Assembly (NCBI RefSeq): GCF_036345155.1
Contig: NZ_CP107772.1
Location: 3,534,001-3,598,000, forward strand
DNA from: Streptomyces sp. NBC_00582
Lineage (GTDB): Bacteria; Actinomycetota; Actinomycetes; Streptomycetales; Streptomycetaceae
Length of the DNA stretch: 64,000 bases
Direction of reading: 5' to 3'
Made by a program: the position numbers and the translations under genes. The notes under the pieces are model-generated. The model was not told the origin of the DNA, ran no database searches, and saw only the letters and a list, made by a program, of their open reading frames with translations. How positions within the stretch are numbered: the first letter of the stretch is position 1; the number at the start of each line of letters is the position of its first letter. Below are positions 18,152 through 26,325 of the stretch, piece after piece.

Positions 18152-19804
18152 CTAAACCGGGTTGGCCGTCCGCATCTCGCGGGACTCGAGGTTGAGTTCG
18201 CCGTCGCTCGGGGCGTACTGCTGTGCCTTCTCGGTCGGCAGCCGCGTCGCGATCGCCAGGTGGTAGACGGCGAGACTGAAAGCGACCATGACCGCGGTGT
18301 CCCAGTAGGGGAACGACAGGTAGCCCAGGCCGCTGGGGTGGCTGGCTTGGCCGAAGGTGCCCATGTAGCTGATGGCCGCTGTCCCCAGGATCCAGATCCA
18401 CACCCACCAGGAAGAGCGGAAGTCGAGGTCGGGTCGGTCCTCGGCTTGCTGGAAGCCACGGTTGACGAAGAACACCGCGTAGCCGGTGGCGATGGCGACG
18501 AAGACCTTCCAGTCCGTTTCCCAACCGGTCCAGTACACGAGGAGGTTGGCCGCAGCGAAGCCCAGAGGCGCCCAGAGACCAGCCGGTCTGAGTCTGAAGG
18601 GACGGGCCGCGTCGGGGAATGAGCGCCGGAGCGACCCGAGCGCGATGGGAACGCCTGCCCACAGCATGGCCGTCGCGGAAGTGAGGAATCCGAGGAGGGA
18701 CTGCCAGCTCGGGAACGGCAGCAGGCACAGCAGGCCGACCACGAAACTGATGATCACGCCGATGACGGGGACGCCACGCTTGTCGACGCGAGTGACCACG
18801 TCGGGGATGTACCCGTTGCGCCCCATCCCGTAGGTGACTCGCGCGGTCGAGGTGACGTAGGCGATTCCGTTGCCGGACGGGGAGACGACGGAGTCGATGT
18901 AGACGATCGCGGCGATCAGGCCCAAGCCGAGAGACGTGGCCAATGCCGCGAACGGACCAGTGGTGACGTCGACGCTGGTTCCTTCCCAGCCGTGCGCCAG
19001 TTTCGCGGGTGAGAGCGCGCCGATGTACGCGACCTGAAGGCCTATGTAGAGGATCGAGCAGACCACAAGGGAGCCGAGGAGCGCGAACGGTATGTTCCCG
19101 CCGGGGTTCTTGGTCTCGGCGCCGAGCTGAACGGCCTGCTCGAAGCCGGTGTAGGCGAACACGATGCCGCCGATGGCGACAGCGGCCAGCACGCCGTGGA
19201 AGCCGTAGGGCGCGAAGCCGTGAGAGTGGAAGTTCGACGGTTGGAAGCGGGCGAACAGGACAGCCACGATGACCAGCACGATGGTGCCGATCTTCCACCA
19301 GGTGATCGCGTTGTGAACTCGGCCCAGGGCCTTGATCGCGAACAGGTTGAGCACGACGAAGATCGCCAACAGTGAGACGGCGACGACATAGCCGAGCGGG
19401 GTCAGGGTCCCGTCGGCGTGGAACAGGTTCAGGTGCGTGTACCCCTCGGCGTAGCTGAGGACGCCCTCGACCTCGATGGGGGCGGTCGCCGCTCCGTAGA
19501 TCCAGGCCATCCAGCCGATACCGAATCCGGCGAGGGTGCCGTGGGAGTAGTGGACGAACCGGGCCGAGCCTCCGGCCACGGAGAACATCGCGCCCAACTC
19601 CGCATGGTTGAAGGCGATGAGTACGAGAATCGCGATCGCGACAAACCAAGCGAGCAGCGCCGCTGGGCCGGCAATGGCGGCAGCGTTCATCGCACTGAAC
19701 AGCCACCCCGTTCCGATGATCGAGTTGATCGTGATCTGAAGGATGTTCATGCGGGACAGTTGGCGTGTGAGGCCCTGCGGGGCTACATCGACACTCGCAC
19801 TCAC
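18152..19804 (-). CDS. APC superfamily permease of the N-heterocycle/amino acid cluster
   Basis: A 550-residue membrane transporter with about 12-13 hydrophobic helices. The first helix contains INSIIGTGWLFSAMNAA, the APC signature region; a later FAYTGFEQAVQLGAETKNPGGNIP matches the helix 6 and intracellular loop of the family in pieces, and MGRNGYIPDVVTRVDKRGVPV is the conserved loop before helix 9. The GTG start at 19804 follows TAGGAGA. The gene ends about 160 bases before the ene-reductase, so both are probably one transcript. The LysR gene lies upstream. It probably imports the substrate degraded by the cluster; the compound is unknown. Confidence 0.88.
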   Translation of the reverse strand: MSASVDVAPQGLTRQLSRMNILQITINSIIGTGWLFSAMNAAAIAGPAALLAWFVAIAILVLIAFNHAELGAMFSVAGGSARFVHYSHGTLAGFGIGWMAWIYGAATAPIEVEGVLSYAEGYTHLNLFHADGTLTPLGYVVAVSLLAIFVVLNLFAIKALGRVHNAITWWKIGTIVLVIVAVLFARFQPSNFHSHGFAPYGFHGVLAAVAIGGIVFAYTGFEQAVQLGAETKNPGGNIPFALLGSLVVCSILYIGLQVAYIGALSPAKLAHGWEGTSVDVTTGPFAALATSLGLGLIAAIVYIDSVVSPSGNGIAYVTSTARVTYGMGRNGYIPDVVTRVDKRGVPVIGVIISFVVGLLCLLPFPSWQSLLGFLTSATAMLWAGVPIALGSLRRSFPDAARPFRLRPAGLWAPLGFAAANLLVYWTGWETDWKVFVAIATGYAVFFVNRGFQQAEDRPDLDFRSSWWVWIWILGTAAISYMGTFGQASHPSGLGYLSFPYWDTAVMVAFSLAVYHLAIATRLPTEKAQQYAPSDGELNLESREMRTANPV

Positions 19805-20315
19805 GCTGTCTCCTAGTCGCTCGTGGTGAGGTGGGGCTGAGGTGGCTCGCGACCCCGGTACGCGACGTGACGAGCACGCGCTTTGCAGACATCGAGGCCC
19901 CGGGCCCCCGATCAGCGTGGGGCCAAGTCACGCACGTCCCGCCCTCCAGGTAAAGCGGGGAAAGATGGATGGAACCGTTAAGAAATGCTTCTTGTTCCGC
20001 CGGGGCACACCGCCAGAATCCGTTGACCGACGTTCGGCGTGTTGTGCGGCCGAAAGAGCCCCGCCAGGTGTTCCTGGCGGGGCTTTCGTGATCACGCCGG
20101 CGCCAGGGTGGGCGCGTAGACGTCGTGGTCAGGGTCGTGCCGGGTCGGTGGGCATGGGGATGTCGTCCCGGACGCGGCGCAGCGTGCGTCGCCCTCGTCG
20201 ACGATGGCCTTGCCCTCGGTCAGCGGCGAGCAGCGCCGCCCGGCGAAGGCCCACGGCACCCACGGCAAGATCATCGGACACCGGGCGAGACAGCGGGTTG
20301 ATGACCCGCAGGGTC
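19805..20315. other. Intergenic region with possible gene debris
   Basis: A 511-bp gap between the permease start and the LysR end. It holds the permease promoter, a hairpin at 20057-20084, and a minus-strand stretch (about 20100-20290) where two frames together read like a frameshifted protein end (VRDDIPMPTDPARP, then HDVYAPTLAPA-stop). The family was not recognised. Confidence 0.45.
20057..20084. terminator. Hairpin terminator between LysR and the permease
   Basis: A perfect 12-bp stem AGCCCCGCCAGG / CCTGGCGGGGCT with a TGTT loop, followed by TTTC on the plus strand and preceded by GAAAG, so it can act in both directions. Confidence 0.8.
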
Positions 20316-21239
20316 CTAACGGTTGGTGATGCTGGGCCTGCTGTGCTGGTAGGCCTGCCGGAGTGCGCCGCGCACGGCGACGAGCGCGGGGTTGCGGTGT
20401 GAGCCGGCCCGGCAGGTCGTGACGATTTGCCGTACGTGCGAGGCCGCCATCTGGCGCAGGTGGAACCGCGGTTCGCGGTCGAACCATGTGAGGTCCGGCA
20501 GGAACGCCGCCGCGTGGCCGCTCGCGACGAGTTGCGTTTGCACCAGTACGTCAGGGGTTTCGTGTGCCACTCTCGGTTCGAAGCCGGCTTGGCGGCAGGT
20601 GGCCATGGCCCAGTACCGTCCCGGGCTGCCTTCTGGTTCGAGAACCCAGGGACAGTCGGCAAGGTCGGCAAGAGCCACCTCGCTCGGTTCGCGTCCTTCG
20701 GGCGGTCGCAAGAACGCGACGCGGATGGGATCTTCGGCAACCACGTCGAAGTTCATCTCGCTCGAGCGGTTGGTCGGATGGTCGACGTAGTTCTCACCGC
20801 AGACCAGATCGAACTCGCGCGCCAGTAGACCGGGCAGGGCGACTTCGGGCTCGGCTTGGGTCAGCTGCACCTGTAGTCCGGGGTGGCCCTCCGCCAGCGA
20901 GGTCAGCATCGCGGGCACGAGTGCGAGCGCGGCCGTCTGGATCGTGGCGAGTCTGATCGTACCCACGACGGTGTCCAGCGACGCGAGGATGTCTGTCTCG
21001 GCACGCTCCAACTGCTCCAGCACGGCGGCTGTGTGAGCGACGAGGATGTGCGCCTGCTCGGTGAGTCTGATGCGCCGGCCGTCCGGCTCGAAAAGCCTCG
21101 TTCCGATCTCTTCCTCGAGCACGGCCAGCTGTTGGGAGACGGCTGACGGGCTATAGGCCAGCGCGGCCGCGACCGAGGTGACGGTGCCACGTTGCGCCAG
21201 CTCTCGAAGCAACCGCATGCGGTGGAGATCGAACTTCAC
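20316..21239 (-). CDS. LysR family transcriptional regulator
   Basis: A 307-residue LysR regulator. Residues 1-60 form the winged HTH (MRLLRELAQRGTVTSVAAAL, then SPSAVSQQLAVLEEEIGTRLFE). The rest is the two-lobed effector domain, with IRLATIQTAALALVPAML, FDLVCGENY and VLVQTQLVASGHAAAFLPDL. It starts about 700 bases from, and divergent to, the catabolic genes that begin at 21942, the standard arrangement for a LysR activator and its target operon. It therefore probably senses a pathway intermediate and controls the tautomerase-to-XdhC operon and perhaps the permease/ene-reductase pair. Confidence 0.9.
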   Translation of the reverse strand: MKFDLHRMRLLRELAQRGTVTSVAAALAYSPSAVSQQLAVLEEEIGTRLFEPDGRRIRLTEQAHILVAHTAAVLEQLERAETDILASLDTVVGTIRLATIQTAALALVPAMLTSLAEGHPGLQVQLTQAEPEVALPGLLAREFDLVCGENYVDHPTNRSSEMNFDVVAEDPIRVAFLRPPEGREPSEVALADLADCPWVLEPEGSPGRYWAMATCRQAGFEPRVAHETPDVLVQTQLVASGHAAAFLPDLTWFDREPRFHLRQMAASHVRQIVTTCRAGSHRNPALVAVRGALRQAYQHSRPSITNR

Positions 21240-21735
21240 ACCCGGAACCTACCATGAAGAAATTCTGAAAGATATTGGACAAGTTTCCGCGCTATTCATG
21301 AACCAACTGTCGCGGCATCCTGTGTTGCACCGGCGCTAATGTGCCGCACCGGCTCGCTGGCCACCTCGGCGTTGCCACGGAGTGCACGTCCGACGGCGAA
21401 GGCAGGAGCGGCGATGGAATCCCAGGAACGCGGCGTGCGGACCACGCGGTTACCCGGCGCCGGATCGAGGCCGAAGCGCGAGATCAACAGTGCGCAGACG
21501 TCCTGACCGGCGTCCCGTGCAGTCGCGGGACCGCCGTCGGCGGATCTCGCGGTGATCTCGTCACCGCCGGCGGTTCGATCCGCCGGAGACGGTGCTGCTC
21601 GGGCGCGGTCCTGTCCCATTCGGTCGGGACATCGCCGTGGGTCGCGGGCTGGACCCTCGCCATCTTCTCCTGCGCGTTGGCCGTCCGCCCGCGATCGGTG
21701 CTCGTCGAACAGAACCCTACGAAAGGAGAAGCTCC
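21240..21735. other. LysR/catabolic operon control region
   Basis: The first ~60 bases before LysR are AT-rich (GAAGAAATTCTGAAAGATATTGG region, read in parts) and are the likely LysR-binding and promoter area. The rest has open frames without recognisable protein. A possible GAAAGGAG ribosome binding site at 21720-21727 serves the decayed SDR frame. Confidence 0.45.
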
Positions 21736-21960
21736 ATGCATTCCCGGGTGGCCGCGGTCACGGGCGGGTCGAGCGGACTCGGAGAGGCCGCGGAGCGACG
21801 CCTGGCCGCCGACGGATACGACGTCGCGACGAAGACCAGGGAGTTCGGCAACGGTGTGCGCGCGACGGTCGGCGGATCACCGTGGATCCGTCCGGTGGGC
21901 AAGCCGACCGCGACGGGTGCTCGTTCGGACGGGAGTGTGCTGTGCCGCTGGTGGATGTGA
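21736..21960 (+). pseudogene. Chimeric remnant: SDR N-terminus joined to an AA_synth-like fragment
   Basis: A 74-codon frame with a good ribosome binding site (AAAGGAG). Residues 1-34 are the start of a short-chain dehydrogenase/reductase: RVAAVTGGSSGLGEAAERRL contains the TGxxxGLG cofactor loop. It then switches abruptly to EFGNGVRATVGGSPWIRPVGK, which closely resembles the segment EFGQGVRDAVGGEAWISSVSK in the neighbouring AA_synth protein (22127-22699). It ends inside the start of the tautomerase gene. The likely origin is a deletion between an SDR gene and a duplicated AA_synth gene. It cannot encode a working enzyme of either family, but its translation may feed ribosomes into the overlapping tautomerase start. 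Confidence 0.7.
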
Positions 21961-22130
21961 CGTGGTACGAGGGGCGCTCGCACGAGCAGAAGGAGGAGCT
22001 CGCGCGCGCGATCTGCGAGGCCTTCGTGGAGATCGGCGACGCACGTCCGGACACGGTCCACGTGATCTTCCGAGACATAGACCCCGCGCAGTGGTTCAAG
22101 TCGGCAGGACTGTTGGAGGAAGAGCGATGA
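21942..22130 (+). CDS. 4-oxalocrotonate tautomerase-like protein
   Basis: A 62-residue tautomerase. The protein starts with GTG followed directly by CCG, so removal of the initiator exposes the catalytic N-terminal proline (PLVDVTWYEGR), the defining feature of the family. SHEQKEELARAICEAF is the conserved helix and TVHVIFRDIDPAQWF the second strand, with Arg in the usual region. It overlaps the end of the SDR remnant and ends in an ATGA overlap with the next gene. Such enzymes move double bonds between enol and keto or enamine and imine forms; here it could isomerise a ring-opened or reduced heterocycle intermediate. Confidence 0.82.
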   Translation: MPLVDVTWYEGRSHEQKEELARAICEAFVEIGDARPDTVHVIFRDIDPAQWFKSAGLLEEER

Positions 22131-22699
22131 CCCTGCGGATCCGCAAGATCCTGACCGTCCGGGAAGAGACCCGGTCCGAGGGCGGCCAGGACGCCGACCG
22201 ACCTCTCGTCAAGGCGGCCGCGATCGCCGTGCTGAGCAACCCCTACGCCGGCCTGCCCTACTCCGACGGCCTCGCGGCCATCACCGACGACAACTACGAA
22301 CTCGGGCACTTGTTGGCCTCCACCGCTGCCGAGACGCTCGGACTCGAGGTCGAGGGATACGGCAAGGCATCCCTCGTGGGCGTCAACGGTGAGATCGAGC
22401 ACGGCGTCGCACACAAGATCGGCGAGTTCGGCCAGGGCGTCCGCGACGCGGTGGGCGGCGAGGCGTGGATCTCCTCGGTCAGCAAGCGCTGCGGCCCCGG
22501 CGTACAGATCGACGTCCCCCTTGCCTACAAGGACGAGATCTGGGTCCGCTCGCACTACGACGCCTTCACCCTCTTCGTCCCCGACGCACCGCTCGCGAAC
22601 GAGGTGGCCGTCATCGTGGCCGTCTCCTCCCGCGGCCGGCTCAACGACCGCGTCGGCGGCATGACGGTCGAGGACGTGAAGAACCAGGAGACGTCATGA
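22127..22699 (+). CDS. AA_synth (DUF1185) family protein
   Basis: A 190-residue protein of the amino acid synthesis family (PF06684). This name is historical and no general reaction is established. Motif cues include VREETRSEGG near the N-terminus, AAIAVLSNPYAGLPYSD, GEIEHGVAHKIGEFGQGVRD, the conserved KRCGPGVQIDVPLAYKDE and SHYDAFTLFVPDAPLANEVA. ATGA overlaps on both sides place it firmly in the tautomerase-enamidase operon. Its constant company with a cyclic-amide-type hydrolase suggests a catabolic role on a small carboxylated compound; that is inference. A fragment of a second copy lies at the end of the SDR remnant upstream. Confidence 0.72.
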   Translation: MTLRIRKILTVREETRSEGGQDADRPLVKAAAIAVLSNPYAGLPYSDGLAAITDDNYELGHLLASTAAETLGLEVEGYGKASLVGVNGEIEHGVAHKIGEFGQGVRDAVGGEAWISSVSKRCGPGVQIDVPLAYKDEIWVRSHYDAFTLFVPDAPLANEVAVIVAVSSRGRLNDRVGGMTVEDVKNQETS

Positions 22700-23847
22700 G
22701 CACCCTCGACATCATCAATCTCGCCGGCGCCGTCAGCGGCCGGCTCGGTGACCCGCTCATGGAGATCGAATCGGTCCGCTGCGTCGACGGGAAGATCGCG
22801 GCGCTCGGCGTCGACGGTGAAGCCGGCGACGCCGACGTCACCCTCGACGCCAACGGCGCGATCCTCACCCCGGGCCTCATCGACACCCATGTGCACGTCA
22901 CCTTCGGCGACTGGACTCCCCGACAGCAGACCGTCGGCTGGATCGAGAGCTACCTGCACGGCGGCACGACCCTGATGATGTCGGCCTCCGAGATCCACGT
23001 CCCCGGGCGTCCCAGCGACCGCGCCGGCCTCAAGGGCCTCGCGATCGCAGCGCAGAGATCCTGGGAGAACATCCGTCCGGGCGGCGTCAAGGTGCTCGGG
23101 GGTTCGGTCATCATCAGCCCCTCCCTGAAGGAAGAGGACTTCGCGGAGCTCGCCGCCGAGCGCGTCGGCCTGGCGAAGGTGGGATTCGGTGCCTTCGAGA
23201 GCCAGTCGGAGGCAGCCCCGCTGGTACGCGCAGCCCAGGCCGCCGGGTTCATCGTCATGAACCACACAGGCGGCGCGTCCGTTCCCGGGTCCGCGGCCGT
23301 CTCGGTCGACGACGTCATCGCGCTCGGCTGCGACATCGTCGGCCATGCGAACGGCGGCACTACGTCCCTTCCCGACGAGCATCTCAAGGCCGTCTTCGAG
23401 GCGCCCGGAGCTCTCCAACTGGTTCAGGCCGGCAACCTGCGCTCCAGCCTGCTGATGCTCGAGATCGCCAAGGAGCGCGACGAGCTCGACCGCATCCTGA
23501 TCGCCACCGACTCGCCCACCGGCACCGGCGTGATGCCGCTCGGCATGATCAAGACGGTCGCCGAGTTCTCCTCTCTCGGTGGCCTCAGCGCCACGGACGC
23601 CCTCGCGCTCGCCACCGGGAACGGCGGCCGGGTGCTTCGCCGCCGCGAGGGCATCATCGAGACCGGCCGCCCCGCCGACCTCGTACTCATGCAGCCTCCC
23701 AGCGGAGGCGTCGCCACCGACGCGCTCTCCGCCATCGAGCGCGGGGACATCCCCGGCATCGGCGGTGTCGTCATCGACGGCGAGGTCCGAGCGCTGCGTT
23801 CCCGCAACACCCCCGCCCCGGCCAGGCTCGCGACCCAACGGTCCTGA
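22696..23847 (+). CDS. Enamidase-like amidohydrolase
   Basis: A 383-residue metal-dependent amidohydrolase. Metal ligands include the DTHVHV motif (His65, His67) on strand 1, histidines in IVMNHTGG and DIVGHANGG, and Asp in IATDSPTGTGVMPLG. The pattern, especially HANGGTTSL and TDSPTGTGVMPLGMIK, resembles the enamidase of Eubacterium barkeri nicotinate fermentation. That enzyme hydrolyses 1,4,5,6-tetrahydro-6-oxonicotinate to 2-formylglutarate and ammonia. It starts in an ATGA overlap with the AA_synth gene. In this cluster it would hydrolyse a reduced N-heterocycle made by the molybdenum hydroxylase and ene-reductase. The E. barkeri comparison is from memory of the family, not from alignment. 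Confidence 0.78.
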   Translation: MSTLDIINLAGAVSGRLGDPLMEIESVRCVDGKIAALGVDGEAGDADVTLDANGAILTPGLIDTHVHVTFGDWTPRQQTVGWIESYLHGGTTLMMSASEIHVPGRPSDRAGLKGLAIAAQRSWENIRPGGVKVLGGSVIISPSLKEEDFAELAAERVGLAKVGFGAFESQSEAAPLVRAAQAAGFIVMNHTGGASVPGSAAVSVDDVIALGCDIVGHANGGTTSLPDEHLKAVFEAPGALQLVQAGNLRSSLLMLEIAKERDELDRILIATDSPTGTGVMPLGMIKTVAEFSSLGGLSATDALALATGNGGRVLRRREGIIETGRPADLVLMQPPSGGVATDALSAIERGDIPGIGGVVIDGEVRALRSRNTPAPARLATQRS

Positions 23848-23875
23848 CTCTTTCCCGATGCGCAAAGGACACGCC

Positions 23876-24379
23876 GTGGACCTGAAGACACTTCGTACGA
23901 CCGACCAGCGGTGGGAGATCGCCCTCCTGAGCGGCCCCAACACCACCAGCCAATTCCAGCCTGCCGACGAGTTCGAGCGTGAGCTGCGGACGTGGGGTGA
24001 CAGCCTCGGGATCGCGGTTCGGCACGTCCAGTCCAACCACGAGGGCAAGCTGCTCGAATACGTCCACGCGAACGCCGGCCAGGTCAACGGGTTCCTCGTG
24101 AACCCCGGCGGCCTGGTGCGCGTCGGCGAGTCCTTGCGGCACGTCCTCAAGGACGCCAGGAAACCCGCCATCGAGCTGCACCTGAGCCAGGAGGAGCTCC
24201 GAGGCGAATCGATCTTCGCCCCCAGCGTCACCGGAATCTTCGCCGGTCCCGGCCGGCACGCGGTCCTGGGAGCCCTGGTGGCCCTCTCCCTCGCGCTCGA
24301 CGACCTCGACTTCCTCAACCCCGAGGGAACAAGCGAGATCAACCGCTACCACGGCAACCCACGCTCTCTCTACGGCTGA
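23876..24379 (+). CDS. Type II dehydroquinase-like protein A (catalytic loop missing)
   Basis: A 167-residue flavodoxin-like protein of the type II 3-dehydroquinate dehydratase (AroQ) family. Conserved pieces are ALLSGPN on strand 1, QSNHEGKLLEYVH, GFLVNPGGL and IELHLSQEEL, the last with the histidine equivalent to AroQ His101. The flexible loop that in true enzymes carries the essential Arg and Tyr (RxxxxYG after GPN) is replaced by TTSQFQPAD, so it is not a normal dehydroquinase. The GTG at 23876 was chosen for the AAAGGA site 7 bases before it; an in-frame ATG at 23858 lacks one. It is followed after 14 bases by a second paralogue that does keep the loop, so the two may form a mixed oligomer. 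Confidence 0.78.
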   Translation: MDLKTLRTTDQRWEIALLSGPNTTSQFQPADEFERELRTWGDSLGIAVRHVQSNHEGKLLEYVHANAGQVNGFLVNPGGLVRVGESLRHVLKDARKPAIELHLSQEELRGESIFAPSVTGIFAGPGRHAVLGALVALSLALDDLDFLNPEGTSEINRYHGNPRSLYG

Positions 24380-24393
24380 CCCGGAGGCTTCAG

Positions 24394-24882
24394 ATGACCA
24401 ACACGGACACCGCAGACACCGCGGGCGCCGAGGACGGCAGGCGCCTCCGTTTCGCGCTGCTCAACGGCCTGAACATGACCAATCTCGGCCGACGCGACAG
24501 GAACATCTACGGGAGCATCGCCTCCCTCCAGGCGCTCGAAGACCTGGTCACCGGGGTCGGCGACGCCGTCGGTGTCGACGTGACCGCCTTCCACTCCAAC
24601 CACGAAGGCGACCTCGTCGACTTCCTCGAGGCCAACCCGGACATGGACGGCTACATCATCAACCCCGGCGGGCTCTGGGCATTCGGCGACCCCACTCGCA
24701 TCGCCCTGGAGGAGACCGGCAGGCCGTTCGTCGAGGTGCACTTCGCCAATATCTTCGCGACCGGGCACCTCTCCACGTTCACCCGGTCCTGCGACGCGAC
24801 CGTCATGGGGCTGCGTCACCACGGCTACCTCGGAGCAGTCGTCGCGCTGGCCGCATCGGTCCGCGCAGCCGCCAGGAACTGA
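24394..24882 (+). CDS. Type II dehydroquinase-like protein B
   Basis: A 162-residue AroQ-family protein. Strand 1 and the lid loop read LLNGLNMTNLGRRDRNIYGS, keeping the Arg and Tyr expected in the active loop. SNHEGDLVDFLEAN, YIINPGGL and VEVHFANI keep the Asn and His positions. However, the substrate-binding THTSxAL segment is WAFGDPT, and the Arg after the EVH strand (AroQ Arg108 position) is lost, so quinate-type substrate binding is not expected. GGAGG precedes the ATG by 6 bases. Lying in tandem with protein A inside a catabolic operon, it is more likely a lyase/hydratase for a pathway intermediate than a shikimate enzyme. Confidence 0.8.
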   Translation: MTNTDTADTAGAEDGRRLRFALLNGLNMTNLGRRDRNIYGSIASLQALEDLVTGVGDAVGVDVTAFHSNHEGDLVDFLEANPDMDGYIINPGGLWAFGDPTRIALEETGRPFVEVHFANIFATGHLSTFTRSCDATVMGLRHHGYLGAVVALAASVRAAARN

Positions 24883-24982
24883 CCACGGTTCCGCAACCCG
24901 TACACCCCGGATCGATATGCCGAACACTCAACGCCGAGACGCCCATGGTCCAGACGCAGGAGCCATGACAAGGAGGACGGAG

Positions 24983-25855
24983 ATGTCCGAGCTCGACGTC
25001 GGCGGCTACAGGCGGCCCGACAACCTTTCCGAACTCCTGACCCTGCTGGACCGCCGCCCGGCGTCGGTGCTCGCCGGCGGCACCGACCTCGTCGTGATGC
25101 GTGCCGACGGGACGGTAGACCGCGCACACGACATCGTCGACATCAAGGGCGTCCCCGACCTGCGGGGGATCAGTCTCGACGCGGACGGCACGCTCACCAT
25201 CGGCGCCGCCACCTCCTTGCGGGAGCTGGCCAAGACGACCGTCATACCGCCCAACGCGATCACCGACGGAGCCGCGCTCGTCGGCGGCTGGCAGACCCGC
25301 GCACGCGGAACGATCGGGGGCAACATCTGCCGGGCCTCACCGGCAGGCGACACCCTCCCCGGGGTACTGGCAGCAGACGCTCAACTGGAACTCGCCTCCA
25401 CCACCGGGACACGACTGGTGCCAGGACACGACTTCTTCACCGGGCCGGGCCGGACGGTCCGCGAACCCGATGAGCTGCTCACACGGATCATCGTTCCCGC
25501 GTCCTTCGGCGCCTCCGCATATCTGCGGTTCACCTATCGTCTCGCGATGGACTTGGCCGTCGTCGGCGTGGCAGCCCATCTGGAGATCGAGAACGGACGC
25601 TGCGTCGCCGCCCGGGTGGCGCTCGGCGCCGCCGCGGCCACCCCTGTGCTGGCCCCCGACGCCGCCGACGCGCTCGTCGGGACGGAGCTGGACGAAGCCT
25701 CCGTCGAGGCCGCCGCCCAGCTGGTGCTCAACACCGCCACCCCCATCGACGACGGCCGGGGCTCACGTGCCCACCGGCGCACCGTGCTACCAGTGCTCGC
25801 CAAGCGCGCGATCGGCATCGCGCTCGAGCGGGCGCGAGGAGGACACCAACGATGA
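24983..25855 (+). CDS. Molybdenum hydroxylase FAD-binding (medium) subunit
   Basis: A 290-residue FAD subunit of a xanthine dehydrogenase/CO dehydrogenase-type hydroxylase (CoxM class). The FAD-binding motifs are VLAGGTDLVVMRADG (residues 30-44), IGAATSLRELAKT and TIGGNICRASPAGDTLP, followed by the CO_deh_flav_C domain with FGASAYLRFTYRLAMDLAVVGVAA in pieces. The ATG at 24983 has AAGGAGG at ideal spacing; upstream in-frame ATGs are 5' of this site. It hands electrons from the 2Fe-2S subunit to an external acceptor. It overlaps the next gene by ATGA. Confidence 0.92.
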   Translation: MSELDVGGYRRPDNLSELLTLLDRRPASVLAGGTDLVVMRADGTVDRAHDIVDIKGVPDLRGISLDADGTLTIGAATSLRELAKTTVIPPNAITDGAALVGGWQTRARGTIGGNICRASPAGDTLPGVLAADAQLELASTTGTRLVPGHDFFTGPGRTVREPDELLTRIIVPASFGASAYLRFTYRLAMDLAVVGVAAHLEIENGRCVAARVALGAAAATPVLAPDAADALVGTELDEASVEAAAQLVLNTATPIDDGRGSRAHRRTVLPVLAKRAIGIALERARGGHQR

Positions 25856-26325
25856 CTGCACGCATGACCCTGCGCGTCAACGGCTCGGACCACGACATCG
25901 CGGTCGCGCCCGACACGCTGCTCCTGGACGCCCTCCGGTACGAATGCGGCCTCACCGGCGCGAAGCTCGGATGCGGCACCGGCGACTGCGGTGCGTGCAC
26001 CGTCACCGTCGACGGCGAAGCGGTCAACAGCTGCCTCATGTACGTGCTGGAATGCGAAGGACACTCGGTGGAGACGGTCGAAGGCGTCACCGCGGGCGGG
26101 ATCGGCGCCATCGTCGCCGAGGAGTTCGTGAAGGCCGACGCCGTCCAGTGCGGCTTCTGCAGCCCCGGAATCATCATGTCGACCTGCGCGCTGCTCGCCA
26201 GAACCGAACCAGGAGCGGCCACCGACGAGGACATCAAGGAAGCGCTCGCCGGCAATCTGTGCCGCTGCACCGGCTACCTGCCGATCCTGGACGCCGTCCG
26301 GCGAGCGAGCGGGGCACCGCGATGA
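25852..26325 (+). CDS. Molybdenum hydroxylase 2Fe-2S (small) subunit
   Basis: A 157-residue iron-sulfur subunit (CoxS class) with two [2Fe-2S] clusters. The plant-ferredoxin-type N-terminal domain uses C41-x4-C46-x2-C49-x11-C61 (LGCGTGDCGACTV ... NSC). The C-terminal helical domain uses QCGFCSPG and LCRCTGY. All eight cysteines are present, so the subunit should be functional. ATGA overlaps join it to the FAD and molybdenum subunits. Confidence 0.95.
   Translation: MTARMTLRVNGSDHDIAVAPDTLLLDALRYECGLTGAKLGCGTGDCGACTVTVDGEAVNSCLMYVLECEGHSVETVEGVTAGGIGAIVAEEFVKADAVQCGFCSPGIIMSTCALLARTEPGAATDEDIKEALAGNLCRCTGYLPILDAVRRASGAPR

Noticed and set aside
23876..24882. The two AroQ-like genes as normal shikimate-pathway dehydroquinases
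   Set aside because: Each lacks part of the substrate-binding or catalytic residues, and both lie inside a catabolic operon.
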